64,000 nucleotides of DNA from Pantoea sp. Ep11b (GCF_040783975.1 NZ_CP160631.1:1240001-1304000), one strand, 5' to 3'. Shown: positions 36,469 to 46,930, numbered from the stretch's first letter. Notes: generated by a model not told the origin, from the sequence alone. Numbers and translations are program-made.

Positions 36469-37995
36469 GTGAATTATCAATTTATCATCGACCTGAACGA
36501 TCTGCCCCAGCGACAGCCGGTTAAAAAAACGCTTGGCGAAACAGACCTGTTATTGATCCGTGACGGGGAACATGTCCGCGCTTACCAGGCGAAATGCCCT
36601 CACGCGGGTGCGCCGCTGGAGCAGGGCGCGATCTGCGGCGACCGGCTGGTCTGTCCGTGGCACAAAGCCGCCTTTGATCTGGCCGATGGCAAAATGTGTG
36701 AACCGCTGGCGCTAGCCGATCTTAAACAGTACCCGCTGCGCATCGAAGAGGGGCGGGTGCTGGTGAACCCGAAAGCGATGTCGCCTGCCGCACCGATTGG
36801 CAGCGGGGCGGCCGCACCGGTTTATGTGGTACTCGGCGGAGGGGCGGCAGGGAGCGCCGCGCTGTGGCGTCTGCGTCACGACGGCTTTAAAGGCCGGCTC
36901 ATCCTGGTGGAACGCGAAGCGGACGCACCCTACGATCGCACCGCACTGACCAAATTTGTCCCCTCCGGCAAAATGGCGATCGACGAGGTGCCGCAGCTGC
37001 TGAAAGCCGATGTCATGGACCATGTTGAGCGTATTCAGGCCCGGGTAAGCCGTCTCGATGCGCAGCAAAAACGGCTGATCTTCGATGATGGCGAAACGCT
37101 GAATTTTGACAGGCTGCTGATCGCCAGCGGCGCCGCGCCGGTGCTGCCTGAACTTCCGGGCCGTGACCTGGAGGGCGTCCACCTGCTGCGCAGTAAAGCG
37201 CAGACGGATGCGCTGCTGAAGGCGGTGGATGCCACTCATAAGATTGTGATTATCGGCAACAGTTTTATCGGCACTGAACTGGCCTCTGCGCTGCGTAACC
37301 GTGATATCGATGTCACCGTGGTTGCCCGTCAGGCGCTGCCTTTTGCGAAACGGTTCGGCGAGCAGATTGGCCGCTATTTTTATCAGCTGCATGCGCAAAA
37401 CGGCGTGAAGTGGGTGCAGGGCGAGATCGAAGCCCTGGAGGGGGAGCAGCAGGTCAGCGGCGTCCGGCTCAAAGGCGGGCAGCAGGTCGCGGCCAGCGTA
37501 GTGCTGTTTGCCACCGGCGTCAAACCGGTCACCGACTTTATCCACGATCTGCCGCTGGCTGAAGATGGCAGCCTGCAGACGGATGAACAGTTGCGGGTCG
37601 CGGACGCAATCTGGGCGGCCGGTGATATCGCTACCTATCCGTCAGCCCAGGGGCCGCTGCGCATTGAGCACTATCGTGTCGCCCATCAGCAGGGACAGAC
37701 CGCCGCCTGGAATATGCTGGATCGGGCCGTCGCCTATGATCGTGTGCCGTTCTTCTGGACAGCCCAGTACGGCACCCGTTACGAGTATCTGGGTCATGCC
37801 GAAGAGTGGGACAATTTTCAGCTGCTCGGTTCGCTGGAGGAGAAGAAGTTTATGGCGTTTTATGGACAGCAGGGGAACGTGGCCGCGATCTGCTCATGCG
37901 GCCTCTACACGCTGACCGCTGAACTGATTGAACGGATGCAGCAGCCGATGACGCTGGAGGAGGCGGTGGCGCTCTGCCAGCCACACCTCGGTTAA
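36469..37995 (+). CDS. Rieske-FAD oxidoreductase (AIFM3/ferredoxin-reductase type)
   Basis: 508 residues combining an N-terminal Rieske [2Fe-2S] domain (about 1-105; ligands Cys43, His45, Cys62, His65 in CPHAG and CPWHKA) with a pyridine-nucleotide-disulfide reductase module: FAD-binding VYVVLGGGAAGSAALWRL, NAD-binding IVIIGNSFIGTELASAL, and GDIATYP near the end of the FAD site. Such proteins pass electrons from NAD(P)H through FAD to the iron-sulfur centre or a partner oxygenase; the partner is unknown. It starts at GTG 36469 with AAAGGAG upstream; the ATG five bases before is out of frame. It occupies the place between psiF and proC. Confidence 0.9.
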   Translation: MNYQFIIDLNDLPQRQPVKKTLGETDLLLIRDGEHVRAYQAKCPHAGAPLEQGAICGDRLVCPWHKAAFDLADGKMCEPLALADLKQYPLRIEEGRVLVNPKAMSPAAPIGSGAAAPVYVVLGGGAAGSAALWRLRHDGFKGRLILVEREADAPYDRTALTKFVPSGKMAIDEVPQLLKADVMDHVERIQARVSRLDAQQKRLIFDDGETLNFDRLLIASGAAPVLPELPGRDLEGVHLLRSKAQTDALLKAVDATHKIVIIGNSFIGTELASALRNRDIDVTVVARQALPFAKRFGEQIGRYFYQLHAQNGVKWVQGEIEALEGEQQVSGVRLKGGQQVAASVVLFATGVKPVTDFIHDLPLAEDGSLQTDEQLRVADAIWAAGDIATYPSAQGPLRIEHYRVAHQQGQTAAWNMLDRAVAYDRVPFFWTAQYGTRYEYLGHAEEWDNFQLLGSLEEKKFMAFYGQQGNVAAICSCGLYTLTAELIERMQQPMTLEEAVALCQPHLG

Positions 37996-38049
37996 TGCGG
38001 GCGCAGGGCGACGGCGTGAGCCGGTTCGTCCTGCGTTTTCATGCCACCG

Positions 38050-38862
38050 TCAGCTGCGGCTCAGCGCCTCTGACTTCGCCATGCAGTGCTGCATCGCCTC
38101 AATCACCGCCGACCGCATCCCTTTCTGCTCCAGCACCCTGACCGCTTCGATGGTGGTGCCGCCAGGTGAACAGACCATATCTTTGAGTTCGGCAGGATGT
38201 TTGCCGGTAGTCAGCACCATCTCCGCTGCGCCTTTCACCGCCTGCGCCGCAAACTGGTAAGCCTGGGCGCGTGGCATGCCGCCAGAAACGGCCGCATCCG
38301 CCATCGCTTCGATAAACATAAACACATAGGCCGGTGCAGAGCCGCTGACGCCGACGACAGAGTGAATCAGATATTCATCCACCACCGCCGCTTTGCCAAA
38401 GCTCTCAAAGATCGCCACGACCTCGTCGATTTCAGCCTGCTCAACCAGCACATTTGGCGTCACCGAGGTCATACCCTGGCTCACCAGCGAAGGGGTATTC
38501 GGCATCGCCCGGACAATTTTGCGATCGTAACCCAGCACCGATGAGAGCGAGTCGAGCGTGACACCCGCTGCAATCGACACCACCATCGCCTCTTTTTTCA
38601 GGCTGCCCGACAGCTCTTTCAGGACTTTCAGGATGACATTCGGCTTCACCGCGCCGAAGAGAATGTCCACCTCGCGCGCCAGCGCCTCTGCGCTCTCTGC
38701 TGCACGAATGCCATACTCCTCCGCCATCGCCCGATTCGTTTCGGCTTTGCGGTCGTAGACGAAAATATCTGATGGAGTGACTTTTCCACTCTTTACCAGT
38801 CCGCCGACGATGGCTTTCGCCATGTTTCCGCCGCCAATAAACCCGATTTTTTTTGTCAGCAC
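38050..38862 (-). CDS. proC: Pyrroline-5-carboxylate reductase ProC
   Basis: Last step of proline synthesis: NADPH reduction of pyrroline-5-carboxylate. It has 270 residues (E. coli 269). The Rossmann start KKIGFIGGGNMAKAI and the C-terminal signature TTGKHPAELKDMVCSPGGTT are both intact. ProB and ProA are encoded 33 kb away in this window, so the whole glutamate-to-proline route is present. It is divergent from yaiI. Confidence 0.97.
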   Translation of the reverse strand: MLTKKIGFIGGGNMAKAIVGGLVKSGKVTPSDIFVYDRKAETNRAMAEEYGIRAAESAEALAREVDILFGAVKPNVILKVLKELSGSLKKEAMVVSIAAGVTLDSLSSVLGYDRKIVRAMPNTPSLVSQGMTSVTPNVLVEQAEIDEVVAIFESFGKAAVVDEYLIHSVVGVSGSAPAYVFMFIEAMADAAVSGGMPRAQAYQFAAQAVKGAAEMVLTTGKHPAELKDMVCSPGGTTIEAVRVLEQKGMRSAVIEAMQHCMAKSEALSRS

Positions 38863-39024
38863 CGCTCTCTCCTCAGGACAGTCGTCATTTTGTTATCAGG
38901 CAGCTTACTTCAGCCAGCCTGAATAACAAGTCATCGTCACTGCCGGACAGCGCAGCGCAAATAAAATTTGCCATTTAAACGGAACCCGGCAAGATCGAGC
39001 CTTCTCTGACTGTAAGGAATTAAG

Positions 39025-39480
39025 ATGTCTATCTGGGTCGATGCGGATGCCTGTCCGAATGTGATTAAAGAGGTGCTTTATCGTGCGGCGGACCGCACCG
39101 CGACCACGGTCACCTTTGTGGCGAATCAGTTTCTGCGCGTACCGCCATCGCCTTATCTGCGCACGTTGCAGGTACCTGCCGGGTTTGATGTCGCGGACAA
39201 CGAGATCGTCAGACGTGTGCAGCCTGGCGATCTGGTGATCACTGCGGATATTCCGCTGGCGGCGGAGGTGATTGAGAAGGGAGCGGCGGCGCTTAACCCG
39301 CGCGGCGAACGTTACTCACCGGCGACGATTCGTGAGCGCCTGACCATGCGCGATTTTATGGACACCCTGCGCTCAAGTGGCGTGCAGACCGGCGGCCCCG
39401 CGACCATGAGTCCGCGTGACCGCCAGCAGTTTGCCAATGAGCTGGATAGCTGGCTCACTCAGCAGAAGCGTGGCAATTAA
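39025..39480 (+). CDS. yaiI: UPF0178 protein YaiI
   Basis: A 151-residue conserved protein of unknown biochemistry, related to PIN-like NYN domains. The start [22 protein letters not shown], then [12 protein letters not shown] and the C-terminal [16 protein letters not shown] segment, are the family hallmarks. The clustered aspartates ([14 protein letters not shown]) could bind metal. ATG follows TAAGGAATTAAG. Neighbour of proC and aroL as in E. coli. Its stop overlaps the convergent DUF2076 gene by 4 bp. Confidence 0.94.
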   Translation: MSIWVDADACPNVIKEVLYRAADRTATTVTFVANQFLRVPPSPYLRTLQVPAGFDVADNEIVRRVQPGDLVITADIPLAAEVIEKGAAALNPRGERYSPATIRERLTMRDFMDTLRSSGVQTGGPATMSPRDRQQFANELDSWLTQQKRGN

Positions 39481-40199
39481 ACGAAGCTGTCGTCATCGTC
39501 GAAATCGCTGCCGCCAAAATCGTTAAGATCGCCATTGTTGGCATAATCCGTGTCCCAGCCGCTATTCTGATCCAGGAAGCTGCTGTCGTTGCCGCCGTTA
39601 AAGCTATCAGCCTGATCGTCGCCACCGTTAAAGGTGTTGAGGTTATCGTTGATCTCAGGCAGCGGCGGTTCGTTGATAATGTTAACGATCTCCTCCGGCT
39701 GCGAGTGATGGAACATGCTGGTCAGCATATCCGCCATCACCACGCCGCCTGCGACGCCCACGGCCGTCTGCAGTGCGCCGCCCAGGAAGCCGGTGCCGCG
39801 CGGTGCCGCGGCCTGCGCGGGTGCATACTGCTGCTGAGCCGGTTGCTGTGGCGCACTGTTCCACGGCGACTGCTGCTGCTGAACAGGCTGCTGCTGGCGC
39901 GAACCGCTGCCAAACAGCCCTGACAGAAAGCCGCCGCTGCTCTGCGCGGGCTGCTGCTGTTGCTGCTGTTGCAACTGAGTAACCTGGCTTTCCAGCGCCG
40001 ATATCTTCTCATTCAGTTTTTTCAGCGCCGCTTCCTGAATCAGGATCGCCTGCGCCATATAGTAGGGGGCGCCAGGCTGGGTCTGAAGATGCTGGTTTAT
40101 CAGTTGTTCGGCTGCGGCATCCCGAGCCACGGTCTGGCTTTCAGCCTGTTTCAGACGGCTGAACAGCCCTTCGATCAGTTGTTGTTCTTCGCGTTGCAT
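39477..40199 (-). CDS. DUF2076-family protein
   Basis: 240 residues. The N-terminal helical domain ([16 protein letters not shown] onward, about 1-85) is typical of DUF2076. It is followed by glutamine-rich low-complexity linkers (about 80-135), a glycine/alanine-rich hydrophobic segment ([22 protein letters not shown]) that may insert in membrane, and an acidic tail ending in repeated aspartates. Function is unknown. The start at 40199 follows CACAGGAGAG; an upstream ATG at 40310 is not supported. It is inserted between yaiI and aroL relative to E. coli. Confidence 0.83.
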   Translation of the reverse strand: MQREEQQLIEGLFSRLKQAESQTVARDAAAEQLINQHLQTQPGAPYYMAQAILIQEAALKKLNEKISALESQVTQLQQQQQQQPAQSSGGFLSGLFGSGSRQQQPVQQQQSPWNSAPQQPAQQQYAPAQAAAPRGTGFLGGALQTAVGVAGGVVMADMLTSMFHHSQPEEIVNIINEPPLPEINDNLNTFNGGDDQADSFNGGNDSSFLDQNSGWDTDYANNGDLNDFGGSDFDDDDSFV

Positions 40200-40514
40200 G
40201 ATGACTCTCCTGTGGCGATGGTTAACAGTATATGTGGGCGCCAGCGGGAAAAGTAAAATCGGGGCGGTAAGCAAATATTGCCAGCCGCGATTATCCCCGG
40301 TTTTGCGCAATATTTACCGCCCTGTCTGGCCGCTGATGCACAAAGTGTGCATGGGTTTGGCCTTGAAAAGATAGAGATTATCGCCGTTAAGGAGACGAAA
40401 ATGCGTAAATCGTGCCTGACGGGTGGAGGCCATAATAATTTCCAGTTATCATGCGTCGCATTAATCAGCACACCATGCAGCCGCATCGCGCGGTCAGGCG
40501 GAGGAACGGCCCTG

Positions 40515-41039
40515 ATGTCACTACCCATCTTTTTGATTGGCGCTCGCGGTTGCGGCAAAACCACGGTCGGCGAGGCGTTGTCGCAGGCGCTGGGCTATGC
40601 CTTTACGGATACCGATCACCATCTGCAGCTCACTACGCAGCGCAGCGTGGCCGAGATTGTGGCAGAGGAGGGCTGGGAGGGGTTCCGCGCCCGTGAAGCG
40701 CAGTCGCTGCGGGCCGTCACCGCACCCTGCACCGTCATCGCCACCGGCGGCGGAATGGTTCTGGCTGAAGAGAACTGCCGTTACATGCAGGAGCAGGGAC
40801 AGGTCATCTGGCTCAGTGCATCGCCGGAGGTTCTGGCAGAGCGGCTGGAAAGTGAACCCGAAGCGGCTCAGCGTCCGACCCTGACCGGGCGGCCCATCGC
40901 AGACGAGATGAGTGATGTGCTGCGCGAGCGCGCGCATCTCTATCAGGCCGCAGCGCACCATCAGGTGGATGCCATGCAGTCACCTGAGCGGGTGGTGGAG
41001 GCGATCCTGCTTTCGCTCTCCCTGGCGCGCGCCAGCTGA
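40515..41039 (+). CDS. aroL: Shikimate kinase II AroL
   Basis: A 174-residue enzyme phosphorylating shikimate in the aromatic amino-acid pathway. P-loop [11 protein letters not shown] (residues 9-19), shikimate-binding DTDHH, GGGMVL and the lid GRPIADEM are present. Start ATG 40515 gives the E. coli length and has GGAGGA about ten bases upstream. An in-frame ATG at 40401 with a stronger AAGGAG would add 38 residues and is noted as an alternative. I saw no convincing TyrR box. Followed by yaiA and ppnP as in E. coli. Confidence 0.95.
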   Translation: MSLPIFLIGARGCGKTTVGEALSQALGYAFTDTDHHLQLTTQRSVAEIVAEEGWEGFRAREAQSLRAVTAPCTVIATGGGMVLAEENCRYMQEQGQVIWLSASPEVLAERLESEPEAAQRPTLTGRPIADEMSDVLRERAHLYQAAAHHQVDAMQSPERVVEAILLSLSLARAS

Positions 41040-41149
41040 CCTCAGATTTTTCCCGCTTCCGGCCCGCTTCAGACTCCATTGTCTATACTGATCCCATGGC
41101 AGGCAGCAGCCTGTCCTGTGGAATGTTATTCAGACAAGAGGGACATCGT

Positions 41150-41341
41150 ATGCCGACCAGACCACCCTATCCGCGTGAAGCGAAAATCGTGCCTGTTGAG
41201 AAGGGCCCTGAAGGAAAGAAAGTCACGTATTATGAACTGCGTGCCGATCATCCCAAACCCAATTCGTTAATCAGTGAGCATGAGACGGAAGAAGAAGCGC
41301 GTGATGCCAAAGCGCGCTACGAAGACGTCGAAAAAGAGTAA
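41150..41341 (+). CDS. yaiA: Conserved small protein YaiA
   Basis: 63 residues, the E. coli length, with the conserved start [14 protein letters not shown] and [17 protein letters not shown], ending RYEDVEKE. Function unknown; in E. coli it is cotranscribed with aroL. ATG at 41150 follows AGAGGGACATCGT. The longer frame from 41096 is leader. Confidence 0.92.
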   Translation: MPTRPPYPREAKIVPVEKGPEGKKVTYYELRADHPKPNSLISEHETEEEARDAKARYEDVEKE

Positions 41342-41594
41342 ATGCTGATGCTGGCAGGGAAGCCGGCCTGTTTGCCTGCGGCGTTTTGCCCGCAGAGGCG
41401 GATCTCACAGCCACCTGACATTGCGTCTGTGTCCTTTCTCCGCTTATTCCCTCCTTTCCCCCTCGTATCAGGGCGATTTCCGGCTCCTTGCCCGGCCCGG
41501 CTGAAGAGATCACAAACGGCCATGATTTCGCGTGACAGATCAGCAGGTTCCCTTCTACACTGCCAGACACACACATGTGCTCTGGAGAACGGTT

Positions 41595-41885
41595 ATGCTC
41601 AACATCAGTGAGTATTTTGACGGAAAAGTTAAGTCTATCGGTTTTGATAGTGCGAGCACGGGCCGTGCCAGCGTGGGCGTGATGGCAGAAGGGGAATATA
41701 CCTTCGGAACCGGCCAGCCGGAAGAGATGACCGTGGTCAGCGGTTCGCTTAAGGTGCTGCTGCCAGGCGAAACCGAATGGAAATGGTTTGAAGCGGGTTC
41801 AGTGTTTAACGTGCCCGGCCACAGCGAATTTCATCTGCAGGTCGGCGAACCCAGCTCCTATCTTTGCCGTTACCTGAAAGGTTAA
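41595..41885 (+). CDS. ppnP: Pyrimidine/purine nucleoside phosphorylase PpnP
   Basis: A 96-residue cupin-fold enzyme (formerly YaiE) that phosphorolyses several nucleosides. Signature: [20 protein letters not shown], then [16 protein letters not shown] and [13 protein letters not shown]. The start MLNISEYF at 41595 corresponds to the E. coli start, with GGAGAACGGTT upstream. A strong terminator follows immediately. Confidence 0.95.
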   Translation: MLNISEYFDGKVKSIGFDSASTGRASVGVMAEGEYTFGTGQPEEMTVVSGSLKVLLPGETEWKWFEAGSVFNVPGHSEFHLQVGEPSSYLCRYLKG

Positions 41886-41890
41886 AAAAA

Positions 41891-41911
41891 GGGCCGCTCA
41901 GCGGCCCTTTT
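41891..41911 (+). terminator. Terminator after ppnP
   Basis: GGGCCGC/GCGGCCC stem, 3-nt loop, TTTT, with an A-run upstream. Confidence 0.88.
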
Positions 41912-42104
41912 AGTTTGCGGCGAACCGCGCACCGGGTGATTCAGGCAGCAATAAACATGCGTTACGCCCCGGTAACAGGTCCAGACCAGGAACGTCCCGC
42001 CCCGGATGACATTTTACGTCCCGCCGATCTGAGCGTGTTTCAGCCCTGACCGGATCTTACCGCCAATGCGGGCAGACCGTGCCTGAATGATGCCGCCGGG
42101 TGAC

Positions 42105-43016
42105 TTAACGCTGAGCTTCGCCGCCGAGTGCTTCCACCAGATTGCTGGTCAGGGCGGCCAGTTCGCTGGTCATCAGGATAAAGTCCGCATCGAAGCGCTG
42201 GGCAAAATCTTCGCGGTCGATGTCGTCATTCTGGTCGCGCAGCGTATCGCTGAACTTCAGGCGCTTCACTGAACCATCGTCGGCCAGCACGAACTGAATA
42301 CGCTCCTGCCAGTCGAGGGCCAGTTTGGTTACGACTTTGCCCGCTTCGATATGGTTGGCGATCTCATCGCATACCAGATCCTGTTTTTTGCAGCGGATCA
42401 CGCCGCCATCTTCCAGCAGGGCTTTCAGCTCCGCTTCGTCCATCAGCGCAAAACCGGCGGGCAGATCGCCCGAACGCACCCATTCGGTCAGGGTCAGCTC
42501 AATCGGGTTTTCCAGCGTCAGGGGCACCACCGGCAGGGAACCCAGACTTTTGCGCAGCAGCGCCAGCGTATCTTCCGCTTTTTTCGCGCTGGCACAGTCC
42601 ACCATAATCAGGTTGTTGACCGTGTCGATCCACATAAAGGTCTGGCTGAAACGGCTGAAGGCGCGCGGCAGCAGGCTGTGCAGCACTTCATCTTTCAGCG
42701 AATCTTTTTCGGTCTTCTTCAGCTTACGGCTCTGCTCTGCTTCCAGCTTGTCGATTTTCGCTTCCAGCGCCTGTTTCACCACCGGCGAAGGCAGAATTTT
42801 CTCTTCTTTGCGGGCGCAGATTACGATCTGACCCTTATTTTCATGGGTCAGGGCGTCGCTGCGGTTGCCCATCGGCGGGACCCAGCCCGTCTTGCTCATA
42901 TCCTGACTGCCACAGGGCGAAAACGTGAAAGCGTCGAGCTGTTTTTCCATCTCATCTGCGGACAACGGAATGTCACGATTCAGACGATAAACCATCATAT
43001 TTTTAAACCACAACAT
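42105..43016 (-). CDS. rdgC: Recombination-associated protein RdgC
   Basis: 303 residues, as in E. coli. RdgC forms a DNA-encircling ring that restrains RecA. Family landmarks: [16 protein letters not shown] start, [36 protein letters not shown] and the C-terminal [14 protein letters not shown]. It is divergent from mak as in E. coli. Confidence 0.96.
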   Translation of the reverse strand: MLWFKNMMVYRLNRDIPLSADEMEKQLDAFTFSPCGSQDMSKTGWVPPMGNRSDALTHENKGQIVICARKEEKILPSPVVKQALEAKIDKLEAEQSRKLKKTEKDSLKDEVLHSLLPRAFSRFSQTFMWIDTVNNLIMVDCASAKKAEDTLALLRKSLGSLPVVPLTLENPIELTLTEWVRSGDLPAGFALMDEAELKALLEDGGVIRCKKQDLVCDEIANHIEAGKVVTKLALDWQERIQFVLADDGSVKRLKFSDTLRDQNDDIDREDFAQRFDADFILMTSELAALTSNLVEALGGEAQR

Positions 43017-43162
43017 CGGGATTCCTTACCGTAGCGCGATCGGGCGCACAAGTCTGCGAGAGTCAGCGCGCATGATAACGAAACATGGGCGTGGTTTCAT
43101 TGCCTTTCCGGCAGAGCCCTTTTACTGTATTTCTCACCTGACTCATCAACGAGGAATTCACC

Positions 43163-44074
43163 TTGCGTATAGGCATCGATCTCGGCGGCACCAAGACAGA
43201 AGTCATCGCGTTGTCAGATAAGGGAGAGGCGCTGTTCCGACAGCGGGTGAATACCCCGCGTGATGATTATCAGGCAACCGTGCAGACGATTGTCGATCTG
43301 GTTTTCCTGGCCGAGCAGAAAACCGGCGAAACCGGCACGGTCGGCATCGGGATCCCTGGCTCACTTTCGCCCTACACAAAGCGGGTAAAAAATGCCAACT
43401 CGACCTGGCTGAACGGTCAGCCGCTGGACAAGGATCTGGCCAGGATGCTGAACCGGGAGGTGCGTATCGCCAACGACGCCAACTGCCTGGCGGTGTCGGA
43501 AGCGATCGACGGGGCCGGGGCCGGTCGATCGGTCGTCTTCGCCGTGATCATCGGCACCGGATCGGGCGCGGGCGTGGCGATCAACGGAGAATCACGCATC
43601 GGGGGCAACGGCAACGCCGGTGAGTGGGGCCACAATCCGCTGCCGTGGATGGATGAGGATGAACTGCGTTATCGTGAGGAGGTCCCCTGTTACTGCGGTC
43701 AGAAGGGCTGCATAGAGACCTTTGTGTCCGGCACCGGCTTTGGCATCGACTACCAGCGGCTGAGCGGGGTTCATCGCAAAGGGGCGGAGATCGTCTCGCT
43801 GCTGGCGCAGAAGGATCCGATCGCCGGGCTGGCGATGAGCCGCTATGAGATCCGGCTGGCGAAATCGCTGGCGCATGTGGTGAACCTGATCGATCCCGAT
43901 ATCATCGTGCTGGGCGGCGGCATGAGCAATGTGGATCGTCTCTACCAGACCGTGCCGCTGCTGATGAAGACGTGGGTGTTTGGCGGCGAGTGCGAAACGC
44001 CGGTTTGCAAGGCGCAGCATGGCGACTCCAGCGGCGTGCGCGGTGCCGCGTGGCTCTGGCCGCTGCACGGCTGA
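43163..44074 (+). CDS. mak: Fructokinase Mak (ROK family)
   Basis: A 303-residue ROK sugar kinase acting mainly on fructose. It has the ATP-binding start [15 protein letters not shown], the catalytic segment [23 protein letters not shown], and the ROK zinc site: EWGHNPLPW followed by [15 protein letters not shown]. It starts at TTG 43163 with GAGGAATT upstream; E. coli mak uses GTG at the same place. The unusual start codon probably lowers expression. Convergent with the permease gene. Confidence 0.93.
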   Translation: MRIGIDLGGTKTEVIALSDKGEALFRQRVNTPRDDYQATVQTIVDLVFLAEQKTGETGTVGIGIPGSLSPYTKRVKNANSTWLNGQPLDKDLARMLNREVRIANDANCLAVSEAIDGAGAGRSVVFAVIIGTGSGAGVAINGESRIGGNGNAGEWGHNPLPWMDEDELRYREEVPCYCGQKGCIETFVSGTGFGIDYQRLSGVHRKGAEIVSLLAQKDPIAGLAMSRYEIRLAKSLAHVVNLIDPDIIVLGGGMSNVDRLYQTVPLLMKTWVFGGECETPVCKAQHGDSSGVRGAAWLWPLHG

Positions 44075-44093
44075 TGCCGGGATCTTCGCTGGC

Positions 44094-44123
44094 GATTCAG
44101 CGCCCGATGTCAGGCGCTGAATC
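44094..44123. terminator. Inverted repeat between convergent mak and permease genes
   Basis: A perfect 11-bp stem GATTCAGCGCC/GGCGCTGAATC with an 8-nt loop, symmetrical enough to act on both transcripts, though it lacks a long T-run. Confidence 0.6.
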
Positions 44124-44153
44124 GTTCATCACTGTTGCGCGACTGAGCCGCCG

Positions 44154-45518
44154 CTATTCGCCCACCAGCATACTGTCCTGCGGAGCCTGCGCGCGCTGCG
44201 TTTTGGTCGCCAGAAAGTAGAGCCAGCCTGCCAGCATAATGGCAACAAACAGCGCGCCAATCACCGGGTTGAACCAGAGCATCGCCAGCAGGCAGACCAC
44301 CGACAGCAGCAGGGCGATGCCAGGCACCACCGGATAGCCAGGCGCCCGGAAACTGCGCGCCATCTCCGGCGCGCTGCGCCGCAGTTTAAACAGGCTCAGC
44401 ATGCTCATGATATACATCACAATTGCGCCAAACACCGCCAGCGTAATCATCGCCGCCGTCAGCGTCATTCCCTGCAGATTAATCACGCCGTCGCTGTAGA
44501 TCGCTGCAATACCCACGACGCCGCCGAGAATAATGGCCCGATGCGGCGTATGGAAACGCGACAGTTTTGCCAGAGAGGGTGGCAGATAGCCCGCGCGAGC
44601 CAGGGCGAAAAACTGGCGGGAATAGCCGAGGATAATGCCGTGGAAGCTGGCAATCAGGCCAAACAGCCCGATCCAGACCAGCATATGCATCCAGGTCGAA
44701 TGTTCGCCGACAATCATTTTCATCGCCTGCGGCAGCGGGTCATTGATATCGGAGAGTTTCCGCCAGTCGCCTGCGCCGCCCGCGAGCAGCATCACACCAA
44801 TCGCCAGCACCACCAGCGTCAGAATGCCGCTGATGTAGGCGCGGGGAATGGTTCGCTTCGGATCTTTCGCCTCTTCAGCCGCCATCGCCGCGCCCTCGAT
44901 GGCGAGGAAAAACCAGATGGCAAAAGGAATCGCGGCGAAAATGCCGGAGAAGGCGGGCAGACCGAAACTGTCGCTGCCCGCCCAGCCGTGTGCGGTAAAG
45001 TTAGCCAGGCTGAAGCCGGGTGAGACGACGCCCATAAATACCAGCAGCTCCAGCACCGCCAGTACGGTCACCACCAGCTCAAACATCGCCGCCAGCTTCA
45101 CGCCGAGAATATTCAGCGTCATAAACAGCAGATAGGCGCCCACCGCCGCAGTTTTCGGGTTAAGAGCGGGATACTGCACGTTGAGATAGGCTCCGATCGC
45201 CATGGCAATTGCCGGGGGCGCAAAAACAAACTCAATCAGCGTCGCCAGACCGGCGATCAGCCCGCCGGTTTCGCCAAAGGCGCGGCGGCTGTAGGCAAAG
45301 GGGCCGCCCGCATGGGGGATCGCGGTGGTCAGTTCGGTGAAGCTGAAAATAAAGCAGGTATAGAGCGTGGCGATCAGCGCGGTGGTCACCAGAAATCCCA
45401 GCGTGCCCGCCACGGCCCAGCCATAGCTCCAGCCAAAGTATTCGCCTGAGATCACCAGGCCAACCGCAATTCCCCACAGATGCAGCGTGCCCAGCGTGGG
45501 CTTGAGTCTGTCTGTCAT
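44154..45518 (-). CDS. Ethanolamine permease (APC superfamily)
   Basis: A 454-residue transporter with about 12 helices. The N-terminus LGTLHLWGIAVGLVISGEYFGWSYGW and the SRRAFGETGG and AAMAAEEAKDPKRTIPRAY segments are typical of the ethanolamine permease branch of APC transporters. The eut operon (eutBC ammonia-lyase) is not in the window. The next genes, a kinase of the APH fold and an AraC regulator, are divergent from it and suggest a kinase-based route for amino-alcohol use. Confidence 0.85.
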   Translation of the reverse strand: MTDRLKPTLGTLHLWGIAVGLVISGEYFGWSYGWAVAGTLGFLVTTALIATLYTCFIFSFTELTTAIPHAGGPFAYSRRAFGETGGLIAGLATLIEFVFAPPAIAMAIGAYLNVQYPALNPKTAAVGAYLLFMTLNILGVKLAAMFELVVTVLAVLELLVFMGVVSPGFSLANFTAHGWAGSDSFGLPAFSGIFAAIPFAIWFFLAIEGAAMAAEEAKDPKRTIPRAYISGILTLVVLAIGVMLLAGGAGDWRKLSDINDPLPQAMKMIVGEHSTWMHMLVWIGLFGLIASFHGIILGYSRQFFALARAGYLPPSLAKLSRFHTPHRAIILGGVVGIAAIYSDGVINLQGMTLTAAMITLAVFGAIVMYIMSMLSLFKLRRSAPEMARSFRAPGYPVVPGIALLLSVVCLLAMLWFNPVIGALFVAIMLAGWLYFLATKTQRAQAPQDSMLVGE

Positions 45519-45765
45519 ACCGTTATCCCCGTCGTTGTTGGTCTCACGCGGCGTTACACCGCCATGACGCTAAAGCAGTGATAATGCCGAAGCCCGGCGC
45601 GGCGCGACTTGACGCAGGCGCAGTGATTTCTGTCCTCCGCGGTCAACTCAGCGGCAGCAACCGGGCTGGCTGCACGCTGCGGTCAACTTTGTCTCTTCTG
45701 AGGTCAAGCAGCGCCGCAGCCGGCGACGCATGCTGAGTTCACGCAAGTGACCAGGAGCCGGAGTG

Positions 45766-46770
45766 ATGAGCGCTAAACAATATGACAATCTGAATGATTC
45801 CCAACTGACCCTGATGGCCCGGCAGGCGCTGGCCTGTTATCCCGCCGCGCTGCAGGGCACGCTCAGCCTGCTGTGCCGATCTGAGAACGCCACCTTTCTG
45901 CTGCAGGCCGCTGGCCGCCGTTATGCGCTGAGGCTGCACCGTGGCGATTATCATCAGAAGGCAGACATCGCCAGCGAACTGCTGTGGCTCGATGCGCTGC
46001 GCGAAACCGGCATCATGGTGCCGGAAGCGGTGCCGGATAAGACGGGCGAAAAGGTCCTGACGCTGCGGCTGCCGGATGGCGGAGAGCGTTACGCCGTGCT
46101 GTTTCACTGGATCGAGGGGGAGATGCCCACGACCGAGGTCGATCCCCGCGCTTTTCAGCAGCTCGGCCAGATTACCGCGCGGCTGCATCAGCACAGCAAA
46201 CAGTGGCAGCCGCCTGCGGGTTTCCGCCGTATTATCTGGGATCACGACACCATGACCAGCGCCCGCAGTCACTGGGGACGCTGGCAGGATGCGCCCAATC
46301 TCCCTGCCGCCGATCACGGCGTGGTAGAGCAGGCGATCGCGCAGGTGGGATCGGCACTGGCGCAGTTTGGCAAGGGATCGGATCGCTATGGCCTGATCCA
46401 TGCCGATCTGCGGCTGACCAACCTGCTGCTGCACAAAGGGGAGACGCGGGTGATCGACTTCGACGACTGCGGGCTGGGCTGGTATCTGCACGATCTGGCG
46501 GCGGCGATCAGTTTTGTGGAGCACCATCCGCGCGCGCCAGAGTGGATCGAACACTGGATCCGCGGTTATGAGCAGGTGGCGCATATCAGTGATGCAGAGA
46601 TAGCCGTGCTGCCCGCGCTGCTGATCCAGCGCCGTATCCAGCTCACCGCCTGGGTGGGATCGCATGCGGAAACGGAAATGGCGCGCAGCCTCGGGCCGGA
46701 ATGGGCCAGCCACTCGGTGCGCCTCTGCCGCCGTTATCTGGCGGGCAGTGCGCTGCCGGTCGGCGCCTGA
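45766..46770 (+). CDS. APH/choline-kinase-fold phosphotransferase
   Basis: 334 residues of the aminoglycoside-phosphotransferase fold, which includes choline/ethanolamine kinases, type-II homoserine kinases and SrkA. The catalytic loop is LIHADLRLTNLL (about residue 210) and the metal-binding IDFDDCGLGW follows. The N-lobe carries YALRLHRG with the ATP-binding region. Divergent from the ethanolamine permease and followed by an AraC regulator, so an amino-alcohol kinase is my preferred guess. ATG 45766 is preferred over GTG 45763; AGGAGCCGG lies upstream. Confidence 0.8.
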   Translation: MSAKQYDNLNDSQLTLMARQALACYPAALQGTLSLLCRSENATFLLQAAGRRYALRLHRGDYHQKADIASELLWLDALRETGIMVPEAVPDKTGEKVLTLRLPDGGERYAVLFHWIEGEMPTTEVDPRAFQQLGQITARLHQHSKQWQPPAGFRRIIWDHDTMTSARSHWGRWQDAPNLPAADHGVVEQAIAQVGSALAQFGKGSDRYGLIHADLRLTNLLLHKGETRVIDFDDCGLGWYLHDLAAAISFVEHHPRAPEWIEHWIRGYEQVAHISDAEIAVLPALLIQRRIQLTAWVGSHAETEMARSLGPEWASHSVRLCRRYLAGSALPVGA

Positions 46771-46930
46771 TGCACCAGCGGCGGGCGTCCCTGCGCCGCC
46801 GCAGTGCCGGTTAACAGGTTTCTGCGCCTACCGGGCCGCCCGCAGGCCGCATTCAGGGTTGCGGGGACCTGGTATGGAACTTGCTCAGAGTTCGGTGAGG
46901 GTGATCCACCTGAATCTGACAGAGGCGACC

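Noticed and set aside
41912..42104. 30-codon frame from 41959 between ppnP and rdgC
   Set aside because: Lies after the ppnP terminator, has no ribosome-binding site and no recognisable features.
46664..46930. N-terminal extension of the AraC-family regulator overlapping the kinase gene
   Set aside because: The extension is arginine-rich shadow sequence; the family start and a ribosome site are at 46931.
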